Assembly: GCA_947039005.1 (NCBI GenBank)
Contig: CAMQXY010000022.1
Location: forward strand, 1-36,274
Direction of reading: 5' to 3'
DNA length: 36,274 bases
Source: an uncultured Photobacterium sp.
Lineage (GTDB): Bacteria; Pseudomonadota; Gammaproteobacteria; Enterobacterales; Vibrionaceae
The notes under the pieces are model-generated. The model saw only the letters and a program-made list of their open reading frames with translations, did no database searches and was not told the origin of the DNA. Positions 28,730-35,778 of this stretch are shown here, piece after piece. The position numbers were made by a program, and so were the translations under genes. The first letter of the stretch is position 1; each line of letters opens with the position of its first letter.

Positions 28730-29269
28730 ATGACTGAAGAATATGTAGTGTTAGTAGATGAACAAGGCCATGAACTTGGTCTACAAGAAAAAATGCAAGC
28801 TCATCGTGATGGTGCATTGCACTTGGCTTTTTCGGTATTACTTTATCGAGATACTCCTTCTGGGCGCGAATATTTATTACATCAACGCGCATTAGAGAAA
28901 TATCATAGCGGCGGTTTATGGACTAATACCTGTTGTTCTCATCCTCGTCAGGGAGAAACCATTTGTCAGGCTGGCATGCGCCGTTTACAAGAAGAAATGG
29001 GCATTACATTAACAACCACGTTAACGGATGTTGGTCATTTTTGTTATTACGCTAAATTGGATCATCAGTTGATTGAACATGAGTTGGATCATGTCTTGAT
29101 TGCCAATGGTGAGGGGATGGTATTTACGCCTAATCCAGCTGAAGTGATGGCATATCGTTGGTGGTCTACTGCTGAATTACAGTTGCAATTACAACAGGCA
29201 CCGCAGTTGTTTACTGCATGGTTTGCACAAGTATTAACTCTGGCAGAGCGAACACATAGCGAGTGGTAG
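28730..29269 (+). CDS. idi: Isopentenyl-diphosphate delta-isomerase, type I
   Basis: Interconverts isopentenyl and dimethylallyl diphosphate. The 179-residue Nudix-fold protein shows HLAFSVLLYR, WTNTCCSHP (catalytic Cys69 by alignment with E. coli Cys67), RRLQEEMGI (metal-binding Nudix segment) and EHELDHV (Glu116 and catalytic Glu118). Length fits E. coli Idi (182). Gamma-proteobacteria with the MEP pathway make both isomers, so Idi normally balances the pool and is not essential. It stands as a single gene between two terminators; no carotenoid or other isoprenoid gene is next to it. Confidence 0.94.
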   Translation: MTEEYVVLVDEQGHELGLQEKMQAHRDGALHLAFSVLLYRDTPSGREYLLHQRALEKYHSGGLWTNTCCSHPRQGETICQAGMRRLQEEMGITLTTTLTDVGHFCYYAKLDHQLIEHELDHVLIANGEGMVFTPNPAEVMAYRWWSTAELQLQLQQAPQLFTAWFAQVLTLAERTHSEW

Positions 29270-29273
29270 GAAC

Positions 29274-29315
29274 AAAAAGCGATCACTGATTTCAGTCTCG
29301 TGATCGCTATTTTTA
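29274..29315. terminator. Bidirectional terminator between idi and ridA
   Basis: AAAAAGCGATCAC and GTGATCGCTATTTTT pair over 9 bp around a 13-nt loop, between convergent genes. Confidence 0.8.
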
Positions 29316-29318
29316 TAA

Positions 29319-29705
29319 TTATTTACGTACTGCAATTGCTTCAATTTCAATTTTCACATCTTTAGGTAGACGTGCAACTTCAACGCAAGAACGTGCAGGG
29401 TAAGGTGCGTTGTGCTCATCAAAAAATGCACCGTAAACTTCATTTACCGCACCAAAATCATTTAGATCTTTGACAAAAACAGTCATCTTTACAATATCAG
29501 CCACTGTCAGCCCTGATGCTGCAACAACTGCCTTTACGTTATCTAATGATTGACGTGTTTGAGCTGCAATATCTTCTGCAACTTCACCTGTTACTGGGTT
29601 AACTGGGATCTGACCTGATGTCATTACCATATTGCCAAGATCAACACCTTGTACATAAGGACCGATAGCTGCTGGTGCTTGCTCTGTATGAAGAATTTTT
29701 GTCAT
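29319..29705 (-). CDS. ridA: 2-iminobutanoate/2-iminopropanoate deaminase RidA
   Basis: Small cytosolic enzyme that hydrolyses reactive enamine/imine intermediates released by PLP enzymes such as threonine dehydratase. The 128-residue product shows the YjgF/RidA pattern: APAAIGPYVQGVDLGNMVMT, SGQIPVNPVTGEV, TVFVKDLNDF and the signature PARSCVEVARLPKDVKIEIE with the conserved Arg. AGGA sits 7 nt before the ATG. It is downstream of argR in the same direction. From memory, E. coli also has ridA next to pyrI-pyrB, so the neighbourhood is conserved. Confidence 0.95.
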   Translation of the reverse strand: MTKILHTEQAPAAIGPYVQGVDLGNMVMTSGQIPVNPVTGEVAEDIAAQTRQSLDNVKAVVAASGLTVADIVKMTVFVKDLNDFGAVNEVYGAFFDEHNAPYPARSCVEVARLPKDVKIEIEAIAVRK

Positions 29706-29728
29706 GAGTTATCCTATTTTATGATCAT

Positions 29729-29753
29729 TTAAAGGCACATGAATGGCCTTTAA
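29729..29753 (-). terminator. Possible weak terminator between argR and ridA
   Basis: TTAAAGGC and GCCTTTAA (8 bp, 9-nt loop) form a hairpin on the minus strand after the argR stop, with only a short AT-rich tail. Partial read-through into ridA is possible. Confidence 0.4.
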
Positions 29754-29813
29754 CCGTTAATTGATATGGGGGCAATAAACTTATATTCAACTAATCAGTA
29801 TGGTTATCAATGG

Positions 29814-30299
29814 CTATTTAAGCCCTAAGCGTTGTTTTACGACCTGTAAACATTGGTTAATTCGCGTAATGTCTTTTGGCGCAACCATGACGGTATCATT
29901 ACCACCAATGGTACCTAAAATATCTATATGGGGCTGTATATCAATTAATCGAGCGACTAATTGTGCACCGCCTGGATGAGTCTTAATAATCACAACTAAT
30001 TGGTTATGACTAACAAATTCGATTTGTGATGCAATCGAGGCGTTAATTTTAATGGGTTCATTTTCAGTGGTTAGACAATAAATTTTTTTACCTGCGGCAT
30101 TAGGAACTTTGGCAACACCTAAGCGTAATAATAGCCGTGATACTGTTGATTGACTGATATCGTGAAAGCCTAATTGAATTAATTGATACCGAATATCATC
30201 TTGCGTTGTAAAACTTTGTTGTTGTAATAAGCGTTTACATGCAGATGTCATATTATCATTACAATGATGATGATCGATGGCGAGATGTTCGGTATCCAT
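29814..30299 (-). CDS. argR: ArgR-family regulator, arginine deiminase cluster paralogue
   Basis: Hexameric winged-helix regulator of arginine genes. The 161 residues have an N-terminal DNA-binding domain with the recognition helix SQSTVSRLLLRLG (49-61, as in E. coli NQSKVSRML) and a C-terminal oligomerisation/ligand domain HPGGAQLVARLID and LGTIGGNDTVMVAP. Ligand contacts by alignment: Gln113 (E. coli Gln106), Asp120 (Asp113) and Asp135 (Asp129) are kept. Asn134 (codon at 29898-29900) replaces Asp128, and the preceding loop is one residue shorter. A His-rich N-tail extends past E. coli. AAGGAG lies 8 nt before the ATG. The housekeeping Vibrionaceae argR usually lies near mdh (from memory), so this is probably a second, arc-associated copy. 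Confidence 0.9.
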   Translation of the reverse strand: MDTEHLAIDHHHCNDNMTSACKRLLQQQSFTTQDDIRYQLIQLGFHDISQSTVSRLLLRLGVAKVPNAAGKKIYCLTTENEPIKINASIASQIEFVSHNQLVVIIKTHPGGAQLVARLIDIQPHIDILGTIGGNDTVMVAPKDITRINQCLQVVKQRLGLK

Positions 30300-30601
30300 T
30301 CGAGGTCACTCCTTGGCATGGTATGGTTCAATAACGAATTAAACAATATTGATCATTACTTTTGCATTGTGTTGCATATGAATAGTAGCAATTATAATGT
30401 AGTGTGGATATGACCATTATCACCAAATAACAAACGCCATATGAAGTTATGCTAGTGAATAATCGTAATGTGATGGCGATTAACGTTATAGATTACTTTG
30501 AGTCAGTCGTTAATTTTATGGTGGGCAAAAAAATACCCAGCGTATACGTATTGTTCTTTCTTGTTGAAAGTGTATTTGCTGGGTAGGGCAATTATAATGA
30601 T
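30300..30601. other. Intergenic region between argR and pyrI
   Basis: 302 bp with no credible gene. The left part is the argR upstream region, AT-rich, with one half ARG-box-like TGAATAAT near 30456. I saw no complete 18-bp ARG box close to argR. The right part holds the pyrBI terminator. Confidence 0.55.
30527..30585 (-). terminator. Terminator of the pyrBI operon
   Basis: On the minus strand TACCCAGC (30578-30585) pairs with GCTGGGTA (30534-30541) and is followed by seven T residues. A small inner hairpin CTTTC/GAAAG sits in the long loop. Confidence 0.78.
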
Positions 30602-31069
30602 TTAGCTATTACATTCAGTCACGATTTGACGAGAAAAGACTTTTTCACAGTATTTACATTTTAGTTGAATATCGGCGTTTTTAGTCAGCACTTTAAAACC
30701 ACTATTAACCGGTTCACCGTGTGAGATACAGTTGCTGTTAGGACACTTAAAAATAGCACTGATAAATTCAGGTAACGATAAGTTAAGTTTCTTAACGACT
30801 TCATAGTTTTCAATTTGATTAACGGTTGCCTTTGGGGCATAGAGTGCTAATTGATTGGCTTGATCTTCGGTGACAAATATATTCTCAATTTTGATTAGAT
30901 CTTTAGTACCTAATGCTGATGAGGGTAAATTAAGACCGATAGTGACACGCTCATTAGTACCATCAATATTGAATAATTTAAGGATTTTAATGCCGACATT
31001 AGCCGGAATATGATCGATAACAGTGCCATTTTTAATTGCTTCAACTTTGAGTTGGGTTTCTTTAGCCAT
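30602..31069 (-). CDS. pyrI: Aspartate carbamoyltransferase regulatory chain
   Basis: Zinc-containing regulatory subunit that gives ATCase its CTP inhibition and ATP activation. With the ATG at 31069 the protein starts [20 protein letters not shown] and has 155 residues (E. coli 153). The nucleotide-binding N-domain includes [15 protein letters not shown]. The C-domain carries the four zinc cysteines in CPNSNC and CKYC. Another ATG two codons upstream (31075) is also possible; the AGAGG ribosome site is 4 nt from it and 10 nt from the chosen one. It lies 15 bp after pyrB on the same transcript. Confidence 0.95.
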   Translation of the reverse strand: MAKETQLKVEAIKNGTVIDHIPANVGIKILKLFNIDGTNERVTIGLNLPSSALGTKDLIKIENIFVTEDQANQLALYAPKATVNQIENYEVVKKLNLSLPEFISAIFKCPNSNCISHGEPVNSGFKVLTKNADIQLKCKYCEKVFSRQIVTECNS

Positions 31070-31084
31070 GATCATTACGCCTCT

Positions 31085-32014
31085 TTATAGGTTTTCATTA
31101 AGTACAAGAGCAAGTAGCGCTTGGCGCGCATAAACACCATTTTCTGCTTGTTGGAAGAAGTAAGCGTATTTAGTCTTATCTACATCAACGGTGATTTCAT
31201 CAACCCGTGGTAGTGGATGTAATACTTTTAAATTGTCGCGGGCGCTTTCTAGCATGCTGGCTGTCAGAATATAAGCTGCTTTCATATGCACATATTCAGA
31301 TTCATCAAAGCGTTCTTTTTGAACCCGTGTCATATAAAGAATATCTAACTCAGGAATAACATCTTCCATGTTGTTGTGAAGGCTATAACTGATACCTGCA
31401 TCATCCAATTCTTCACAAATATAATCGGGCATTGCTAAGACTTCAGGGGCAATAAAAAAGAATTTTACATCATTAAACTTTGATAATGCTTGGGTTAATG
31501 AGTGTACGGTACGACCATATTTTAAATCACCAACAAAGGCGATATTAATGCCATCTAATCGACCTTGGGTTTCATGGATAGTAAATAGATCCAACAAGGT
31601 TTGGGTTGGATGCTGGTTAGCCCCGTCACCACCATTAATAACTGGGACGCCATTGGAAAATTCAGAGGCTAATCGAGCCGCACCTTCTTGTGGGTGACGC
31701 ATAACAAAGGCATCCACATAAGAGGTGATCACTTGCACTGAATCGGATAATGTCTCGCCTTTATTTGCTAATGAGGTATTACCAGGAGAGTCAAATCCCA
31801 CCACTGTTCCGCCTAAACGCTGTATTGCCGTTTCAAAAGAAAGACGAGTACGGGTTGATGGCTCAAAGAAGCAACTTGCGACCACTTTATTTTTAAGCAA
31901 AGTCGGGTTTGGTTCGGCTTTTAGTCTCGCAGCAGTATCAATAATAAGCTCTAATTCAGCACGATTAAGCTCGGGGATGGAAATAATATGCTTTTTAAAC
32001 AGCGAATTAGCCAT
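31085..32014 (-). CDS. pyrB: Aspartate carbamoyltransferase catalytic chain
   Basis: Catalyses carbamoyl phosphate plus aspartate to carbamoyl aspartate, the committed step of pyrimidine synthesis; forms the c6r6 holoenzyme with PyrI. The 309 residues have the carbamoyl-phosphate motif [14 protein letters not shown] (about 50-63), the [11 protein letters not shown] motif (about 132-142), [12 protein letters not shown] and HPLPRVDEI. Length equals E. coli PyrB (311). The leader upstream contains pyrL and an attenuator, so UTP-sensitive regulation is expected. It shares carbamoyl phosphate with the arc operon upstream. Confidence 0.97.
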   Translation of the reverse strand: MANSLFKKHIISIPELNRAELELIIDTAARLKAEPNPTLLKNKVVASCFFEPSTRTRLSFETAIQRLGGTVVGFDSPGNTSLANKGETLSDSVQVITSYVDAFVMRHPQEGAARLASEFSNGVPVINGGDGANQHPTQTLLDLFTIHETQGRLDGINIAFVGDLKYGRTVHSLTQALSKFNDVKFFFIAPEVLAMPDYICEELDDAGISYSLHNNMEDVIPELDILYMTRVQKERFDESEYVHMKAAYILTASMLESARDNLKVLHPLPRVDEITVDVDKTKYAYFFQQAENGVYARQALLALVLNENL

Positions 32015-32074
32015 GGCTTCTTTCCCTATGATGGTTTAATGAAATTAAAAACAGTTGTTTGCTAAATTTTAGGC

Positions 32075-32110
32075 AAAAAAAAGCCCCCTACTTAAAGGAG
32101 GCTTTTTTTT
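32075..32110 (-). terminator. pyrBI attenuator (intrinsic terminator in the leader)
   Basis: On the minus strand AAAAAAAAGCCTCC-TTTAAGTA-GGGGGCTTTTTTTT gives a 7-bp core stem (one G-U) that can extend through A-U pairs, with a T8 tail, about 60 bp before the pyrB ATG. The pyrL stop codon lies in its loop, so a ribosome closely following RNA polymerase would block hairpin formation. This is the E. coli pyrBI arrangement. Confidence 0.88.
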
Positions 32111-32192
32111 GAAAAATAGTAAAAATAAAACAACAAACCATCATCAATGGATGATTACTGCGAGTCAATGTCGTGTTCATGGCAGGGTTCAT
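32088..32192 (-). CDS. pyrL: pyrBI operon leader peptide
   Basis: A 34-residue frame starts at the ATG at 32192 (AAGAGA 6-7 nt upstream) and reads MNPAMNTTLTRSNHPLMMVC then CFIFTIFQKKASFK, ending TAG at 32088-32090. Its 3' half is encoded by a U-rich tract (TTTGTTGTTTTATTTTTACT and TATTTTTC), where RNA polymerase should pause at low UTP, and its stop codon falls inside the attenuator hairpin. In E. coli pyrL works the same way: pausing lets the ribosome catch up and prevent termination. The peptide itself probably has no function. A second in-frame ATG at codon 5 could also start it. Confidence 0.82.
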   Translation of the reverse strand: MNPAMNTTLTRSNHPLMMVCCFIFTIFQKKASFK

Positions 32193-32222
32193 TTTTTATC
32201 TCTTGCTAGGCAAATTGCAAGG

Positions 32223-32250
32223 ATTATACCTTCTATTTTTTATGGCGCAA
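32223..32250 (-). promoter_or_regulatory. pyrBI promoter
   Basis: On the minus strand TTGCGC (32245-32250), 16 bp, then a perfect TATAAT (32223-32228). Transcription would start near 32216, about 24 nt before the pyrL ATG. Confidence 0.75.
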
Positions 32251-32375
32251 GCGTTTGCGTTAACTATTCAATCTACGGATTTTTATGCAATTTCAGTTAT
32301 GGGATTCTTGCTTTTTATTGGGATTATTTATATGAAAAATAAAGAAATTTATGTTTTATTGAATTTTACACCTGC

Positions 32376-32410
32376 AAAAATATGCAACTGCCGTTCAAGC
32401 GAACGGCAGG
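32376..32410 (-). terminator. Terminator of the arcA-arcC-argF operon
   Basis: On the minus strand CTGCCGTTC-GCTT-GAACGGCAG is a 9-bp perfect stem (32389-32410), followed by TTGCATATTTTT, about 35 bp after the argF stop. Confidence 0.72.
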
Positions 32411-32442
32411 GCATTAAACGTTATTACAGCTGATATTGTCAC

Positions 32443-33453
32443 TTAATTACCGAGTGTGGCGACCATCACCGCTTTAATGGTGTGCATCCGGTTTTCTGCT
32501 TCATCAAATACAATTGAGTGGGTGGATTCAATCACTTCATCGGTCACTTCAACCCCTTTAGATAATACGGGATAAGCTTGGGCTAATTCTTTGCCAACAG
32601 CGGTATCTTCGCCGTGGAAAGCCGGTAAACAGTGCATAAATTTAACGTGCGGATTCCCCGTTGCTTTTAACATTGCCATGTTAACTTGGTATGGCAGCAT
32701 TAAATTAATACGCTCTGCCCATGCTTCTTTGGCTTCACCCATAGAAACCCATACATCAGTGTAGAGGAAATCACAGCCTTGAACGCCTTCTTGAACATCT
32801 TCTGTCATGGTGATTTTAGCGCCTGTGTCAGTGGCAATATCACGGCATTGAGCCACAAGTTCAGCATCTGGCCAAAATGCTTTTGGGGCGACAAGGCGAA
32901 TATCCATCCCCATTTTAGCTGCGCCAACCATTAATGAGTTACCCATGTTATTACGCGCATCACCAAGGTAAGCAAATGACATTTGATGCAATGCTTTGCC
33001 ACGGCCGTGCTCTTGCATGGTTAGAAAGTCAGCTAAAATTTGCGTTGGGTGGAATTCATCTGTTAGACCATTCCATACGGGTACGCCAGCGTATGCGCCA
33101 AGTTCTTCAACAATCGCTTGCCCAAAGCCACGGTATTCGATGCCATCGTACATCCGACCTAATACACGTGCGGTATCTTTCATTGATTCTTTATGACCAA
33201 TTTGAGAACCGGACGGACCTAAATAAGAAACTTGAGCACCTTGGTCAAAGGCTGCAACTTCAAATGCACAACGAGTACGGGTTGAGGTTTTTTCAAAAAT
33301 CAGTGCAATATTTTTACCTTTTAGGCGTGGTTGCTCATAGCCATTGTATTTTGCTTTTTTTAATTCAGCCGATAGCTCAAGTAAATGTTGAATCTCACGA
33401 GGAGTGAAATCAAGTAATTTTAGGAAGTTACGATTACGAAGATTAAAAGCCAT
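32443..33453 (-). CDS. argF: Ornithine carbamoyltransferase (arc-operon copy)
   Basis: Interconverts ornithine plus carbamoyl phosphate and citrulline plus phosphate. The 336 residues include [15 protein letters not shown] (about 53-67), the HPTQ motif in [25 protein letters not shown] and the ornithine-site [12 protein letters not shown]. Length fits E. coli ArgI/ArgF (334). Lying last in an arcA-arcC-argF series it probably acts catabolically (ArcB role). The family cannot be split into anabolic and catabolic types by eye, and it may serve both. The 126-bp gap upstream holds an ARG box and a possible own promoter. AGAGGA precedes the ATG. Confidence 0.94.
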   Translation of the reverse strand: MAFNLRNRNFLKLLDFTPREIQHLLELSAELKKAKYNGYEQPRLKGKNIALIFEKTSTRTRCAFEVAAFDQGAQVSYLGPSGSQIGHKESMKDTARVLGRMYDGIEYRGFGQAIVEELGAYAGVPVWNGLTDEFHPTQILADFLTMQEHGRGKALHQMSFAYLGDARNNMGNSLMVGAAKMGMDIRLVAPKAFWPDAELVAQCRDIATDTGAKITMTEDVQEGVQGCDFLYTDVWVSMGEAKEAWAERINLMLPYQVNMAMLKATGNPHVKFMHCLPAFHGEDTAVGKELAQAYPVLSKGVEVTDEVIESTHSIVFDEAENRMHTIKAVMVATLGN

Positions 33454-33565
33454 GATGTATTCCTCTTAAGGTTCAGTATCTCTTCGACTGAATCTTGTTA
33501 TGTTATGGTTGAGTTACTCGACAACGATCAATGTTAATAATATGTGTATCTTATTTTTTGCCGTT

Positions 33566-33583
33566 TGTGAATAATTATTCTAT
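33566..33583. promoter_or_regulatory. ARG box upstream of argF
   Basis: TGTGAATAATTATTCTAT matches the ArgR consensus WNTGAATWWWWATTCANW at all but one defined position. It contains the arcC stop codon (33580-33582) and lies 113 bp before the argF ATG. A weak promoter, TTCACA-N17-TACACA on the minus strand, overlaps it, so ArgR binding could repress argF separately from arcAC. Confidence 0.68.
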
Positions 33584-34494
33584 TTATCTGCGATAATATT
33601 TGTCCCAGCAAGCCCTTTGAGGATCTCTAATCCATCATCTAGTGCACCGATGCCGACTAATTTTCCGCCTTGGTTGATAAACTCACACGAGGCTTCGATT
33701 TTGGGTCCCATTGAGCCGGCATCAAAACTGTATTGTGCTAACGCTCGCGGGGTGGTGCTTGAAATTGCTTTTTGAGTTGCTTTGCCCCAATCAAGATAAA
33801 CCGCATCAGCGTCAGTCAAAATAAGCAGTGCATCAGCATTTAATTGCTTGGCAAGGTATGCTGCTGACATGTCTTTATCTATTACTGCTTCGACACCAAT
33901 CAGTTTGTTATTCTCACGTTTCACTGGAATGCCGCCGCCGCCAGTACAAATAACCAAATGATTGCGTTTAATTAAGGTTTCGATAGCATCGCATTCAACG
34001 ATCCCAATCGGTTGTGGGCTTGGTACTACACGACGGAAATATTGACCGTCAGCTTTTACTGTCCATTGAAACTTCTCGGCTAATTCACGCGCTTCTGCTT
34101 CTTGATACACTGGGCCAATAGGCTTGGTTGGATCAGCAAAGGCTGGATCTTGTGGATCAACCAGCATTTGGGTGAGCATGCAAGATACATCTTGTTGTGG
34201 GAGTAAATTTTTCAGTTCTTGCATTAAGATGTAGCCGATCATGCCTTGTGTTTCTGAGCCCAATACATCTAATGGGTAAGGCATCACTTTTTTATATTCC
34301 AATCCTTGCAGTGCCAGTAACCCCACTTGTGGACCGTTGCCATGTACTAACACCACATTATATTGCAGTGCAATTTCAGCAATGGTTTTGGCTGCGGTGG
34401 CAATATTTTGGCGTTGAATGCTGGCTTCTAAAGGCTCGCCGCGACGTAATAAGGCGTTACCACCAAGGGCAATAACAACTGTTTTTTTAGTCAT
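33580..34494 (-). CDS. arcC: Carbamate kinase
   Basis: Transfers phosphate from carbamoyl phosphate to ADP, the ATP-yielding step of the arginine deiminase pathway. The 304-residue amino-acid-kinase-fold protein has the N-terminal VVIALGGNALLRRGEP, VLVHGNGPQVGLLALQ, VICTGGGGIPV, VIDKDMSAAYLA and ILTDADAVYLDWG, then SMGPKIEA near the C-terminus. These are the usual phosphate- and nucleotide-binding segments. Length is as expected (about 300-315). GGAGA precedes the ATG. It follows arcA by 63 bp, with a hairpin in the gap, and its stop codon lies in an ARG box. Confidence 0.96.
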   Translation of the reverse strand: MTKKTVVIALGGNALLRRGEPLEASIQRQNIATAAKTIAEIALQYNVVLVHGNGPQVGLLALQGLEYKKVMPYPLDVLGSETQGMIGYILMQELKNLLPQQDVSCMLTQMLVDPQDPAFADPTKPIGPVYQEAEARELAEKFQWTVKADGQYFRRVVPSPQPIGIVECDAIETLIKRNHLVICTGGGGIPVKRENNKLIGVEAVIDKDMSAAYLAKQLNADALLILTDADAVYLDWGKATQKAISSTTPRALAQYSFDAGSMGPKIEASCEFINQGGKLVGIGALDDGLEILKGLAGTNIIADK

Positions 34495-34520
34495 AGCTGT
34501 GTATCTCCGTATTTATTAGT

Positions 34521-34544
34521 GGCTGGTCGATAGGCGCACCAGCC
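34521..34544 (-). repeat. Hairpin between arcA and arcC
   Basis: GGCTGGT and ACCAGCC pair over 7 bp around a 10-nt loop on the minus strand. ACTAATAAATACGG follows rather than a T-run, so it is more likely a processing or stability element, or a leaky terminator, than a true stop. Confidence 0.5.
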
Positions 34545-34557
34545 TTTGTTATATGGG

Positions 34558-35778
34558 TTAAATACCATCACGTTCAATTGGGCAGCTCATGCAGCGTGCG
34601 CCACCACGACCACGACCTAATTCATCACCAGGGATAGGTAACACGGTGATCCCTGCTTTATCGTATTTTTCATTAGTGTAAGTGTTACGTTCATAACCAA
34701 TAACCACTCCAGGGCTGACGGTTAGTACGTTGTTAGCATCGTTCCATTGCTCACGTTCTGCTTCAAAGCCATCGCCGCCAGTGGTAATAAGATTAAGTTG
34801 ATCAACGCCTAAGGCTTTTTCGATAGCGTGAACAAAATAACTTTCTTCTTTGGCTTTAACGTCGCCATAAGCATCGCCAGTTAGACTCCAGCATTGGACG
34901 TCTTTACGAATAACTTCAGGGTAAACAGAGAAGGTATCTTCACGCATATGCGTCATAACCGTATCGAGGTGCATGCATGAACGGTGCTTTGGTAATTCCA
35001 TTGCAATCACTTGCTTGGCTTGACCATGCTTAAATAAGCTCGCTGCTAACGCTTCAACACCTTGCGGGGTAGTGCGCTCTGACATCCCGATTAACACGCT
35101 GCCTTTACCGATAACTAAAACATCGCCGCCTTCAATGGTGGATTTGTCATAAGCATTTTGCTCATCACCAAAGTATTTAATGAAGTCTTGGCCTGCAAAT
35201 GTCGGGTGCCAGCGGTAAATTGCCCGTAAGTGGTTGGTTTCACGTTGACGTGCTTCTTTAGCCATAGGGTTAATAGACACACCGCCATACACCCAGCATG
35301 AGGTGTCACGGGTAAAGAGATGATTCGGTAATGGCTTAATAATAAAATCACAAGGCGAATGCATTTTTTGCATAATCGATGATGATTGCAGTGGTAATTC
35401 GGCGTAACTTAGACCACCTAATAAAATAGAAGCGAGTTCTGCATGAGGTAAGTCAGCTAAGAAGCAGCGGATATCATTAGCAAAAGTATCACCAAAACGG
35501 TAATTTGATATTTGGGTTGATAACAGCCAATCTTTTGCTTCTGGAACGGATAATGTTTCAGTTAGCAGGGTTTGTAATAATAAAACTTCTACGCCTTGTT
35601 GACGTAAAGTATTCGCAAATACATCATGTTCTTCACCTGCTTTTTCAACAGATAAAACATCATCAAATAATAATTCTTGGCAATTTGATGGTGTGAGATT
35701 ATTTAAAGCACGCTCTGGACGATGAATAAGTACGCGGCGTAGTTGACCTATTTCAGAACCCACATAAAAGTTACTCAT
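34558..35778 (-). CDS. arcA: Arginine deiminase
   Basis: Hydrolyses L-arginine to citrulline and ammonia, supplying energy (through ArcC) and acid resistance. The 406 residues begin [20 protein letters not shown] and show the guanidino-modifying enzyme catalytic set: FTRDTSCW (Asp), [11 protein letters not shown] (Glu), HLDTVMTHM (His and Asp) and the nucleophile Cys396 in [13 protein letters not shown]. Length is typical (405-418). It is first in arcA-arcC-argF. AGAGAG precedes the ATG. No arginine/ornithine antiporter (arcD) is in view; it may lie beyond the right edge. The symbol is for arginine deiminase, not the ArcA response regulator. Confidence 0.97.
   Translation of the reverse strand: MSNFYVGSEIGQLRRVLIHRPERALNNLTPSNCQELLFDDVLSVEKAGEEHDVFANTLRQQGVEVLLLQTLLTETLSVPEAKDWLLSTQISNYRFGDTFANDIRCFLADLPHAELASILLGGLSYAELPLQSSSIMQKMHSPCDFIIKPLPNHLFTRDTSCWVYGGVSINPMAKEARQRETNHLRAIYRWHPTFAGQDFIKYFGDEQNAYDKSTIEGGDVLVIGKGSVLIGMSERTTPQGVEALAASLFKHGQAKQVIAMELPKHRSCMHLDTVMTHMREDTFSVYPEVIRKDVQCWSLTGDAYGDVKAKEESYFVHAIEKALGVDQLNLITTGGDGFEAEREQWNDANNVLTVSPGVVIGYERNTYTNEKYDKAGITVLPIPGDELGRGRGGARCMSCPIERDGI

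Noticed and set aside
32109..32342. 77-residue plus-strand frame opposite pyrL
   Set aside because: It starts in the attenuator T-run and is antisense to the leader peptide and promoter; no ribosome site is seen.
32934..33407. 157-residue plus-strand frame within argF
   Set aside because: Antisense shadow; argF is conserved over its whole length and the alternative product looks like no known protein.
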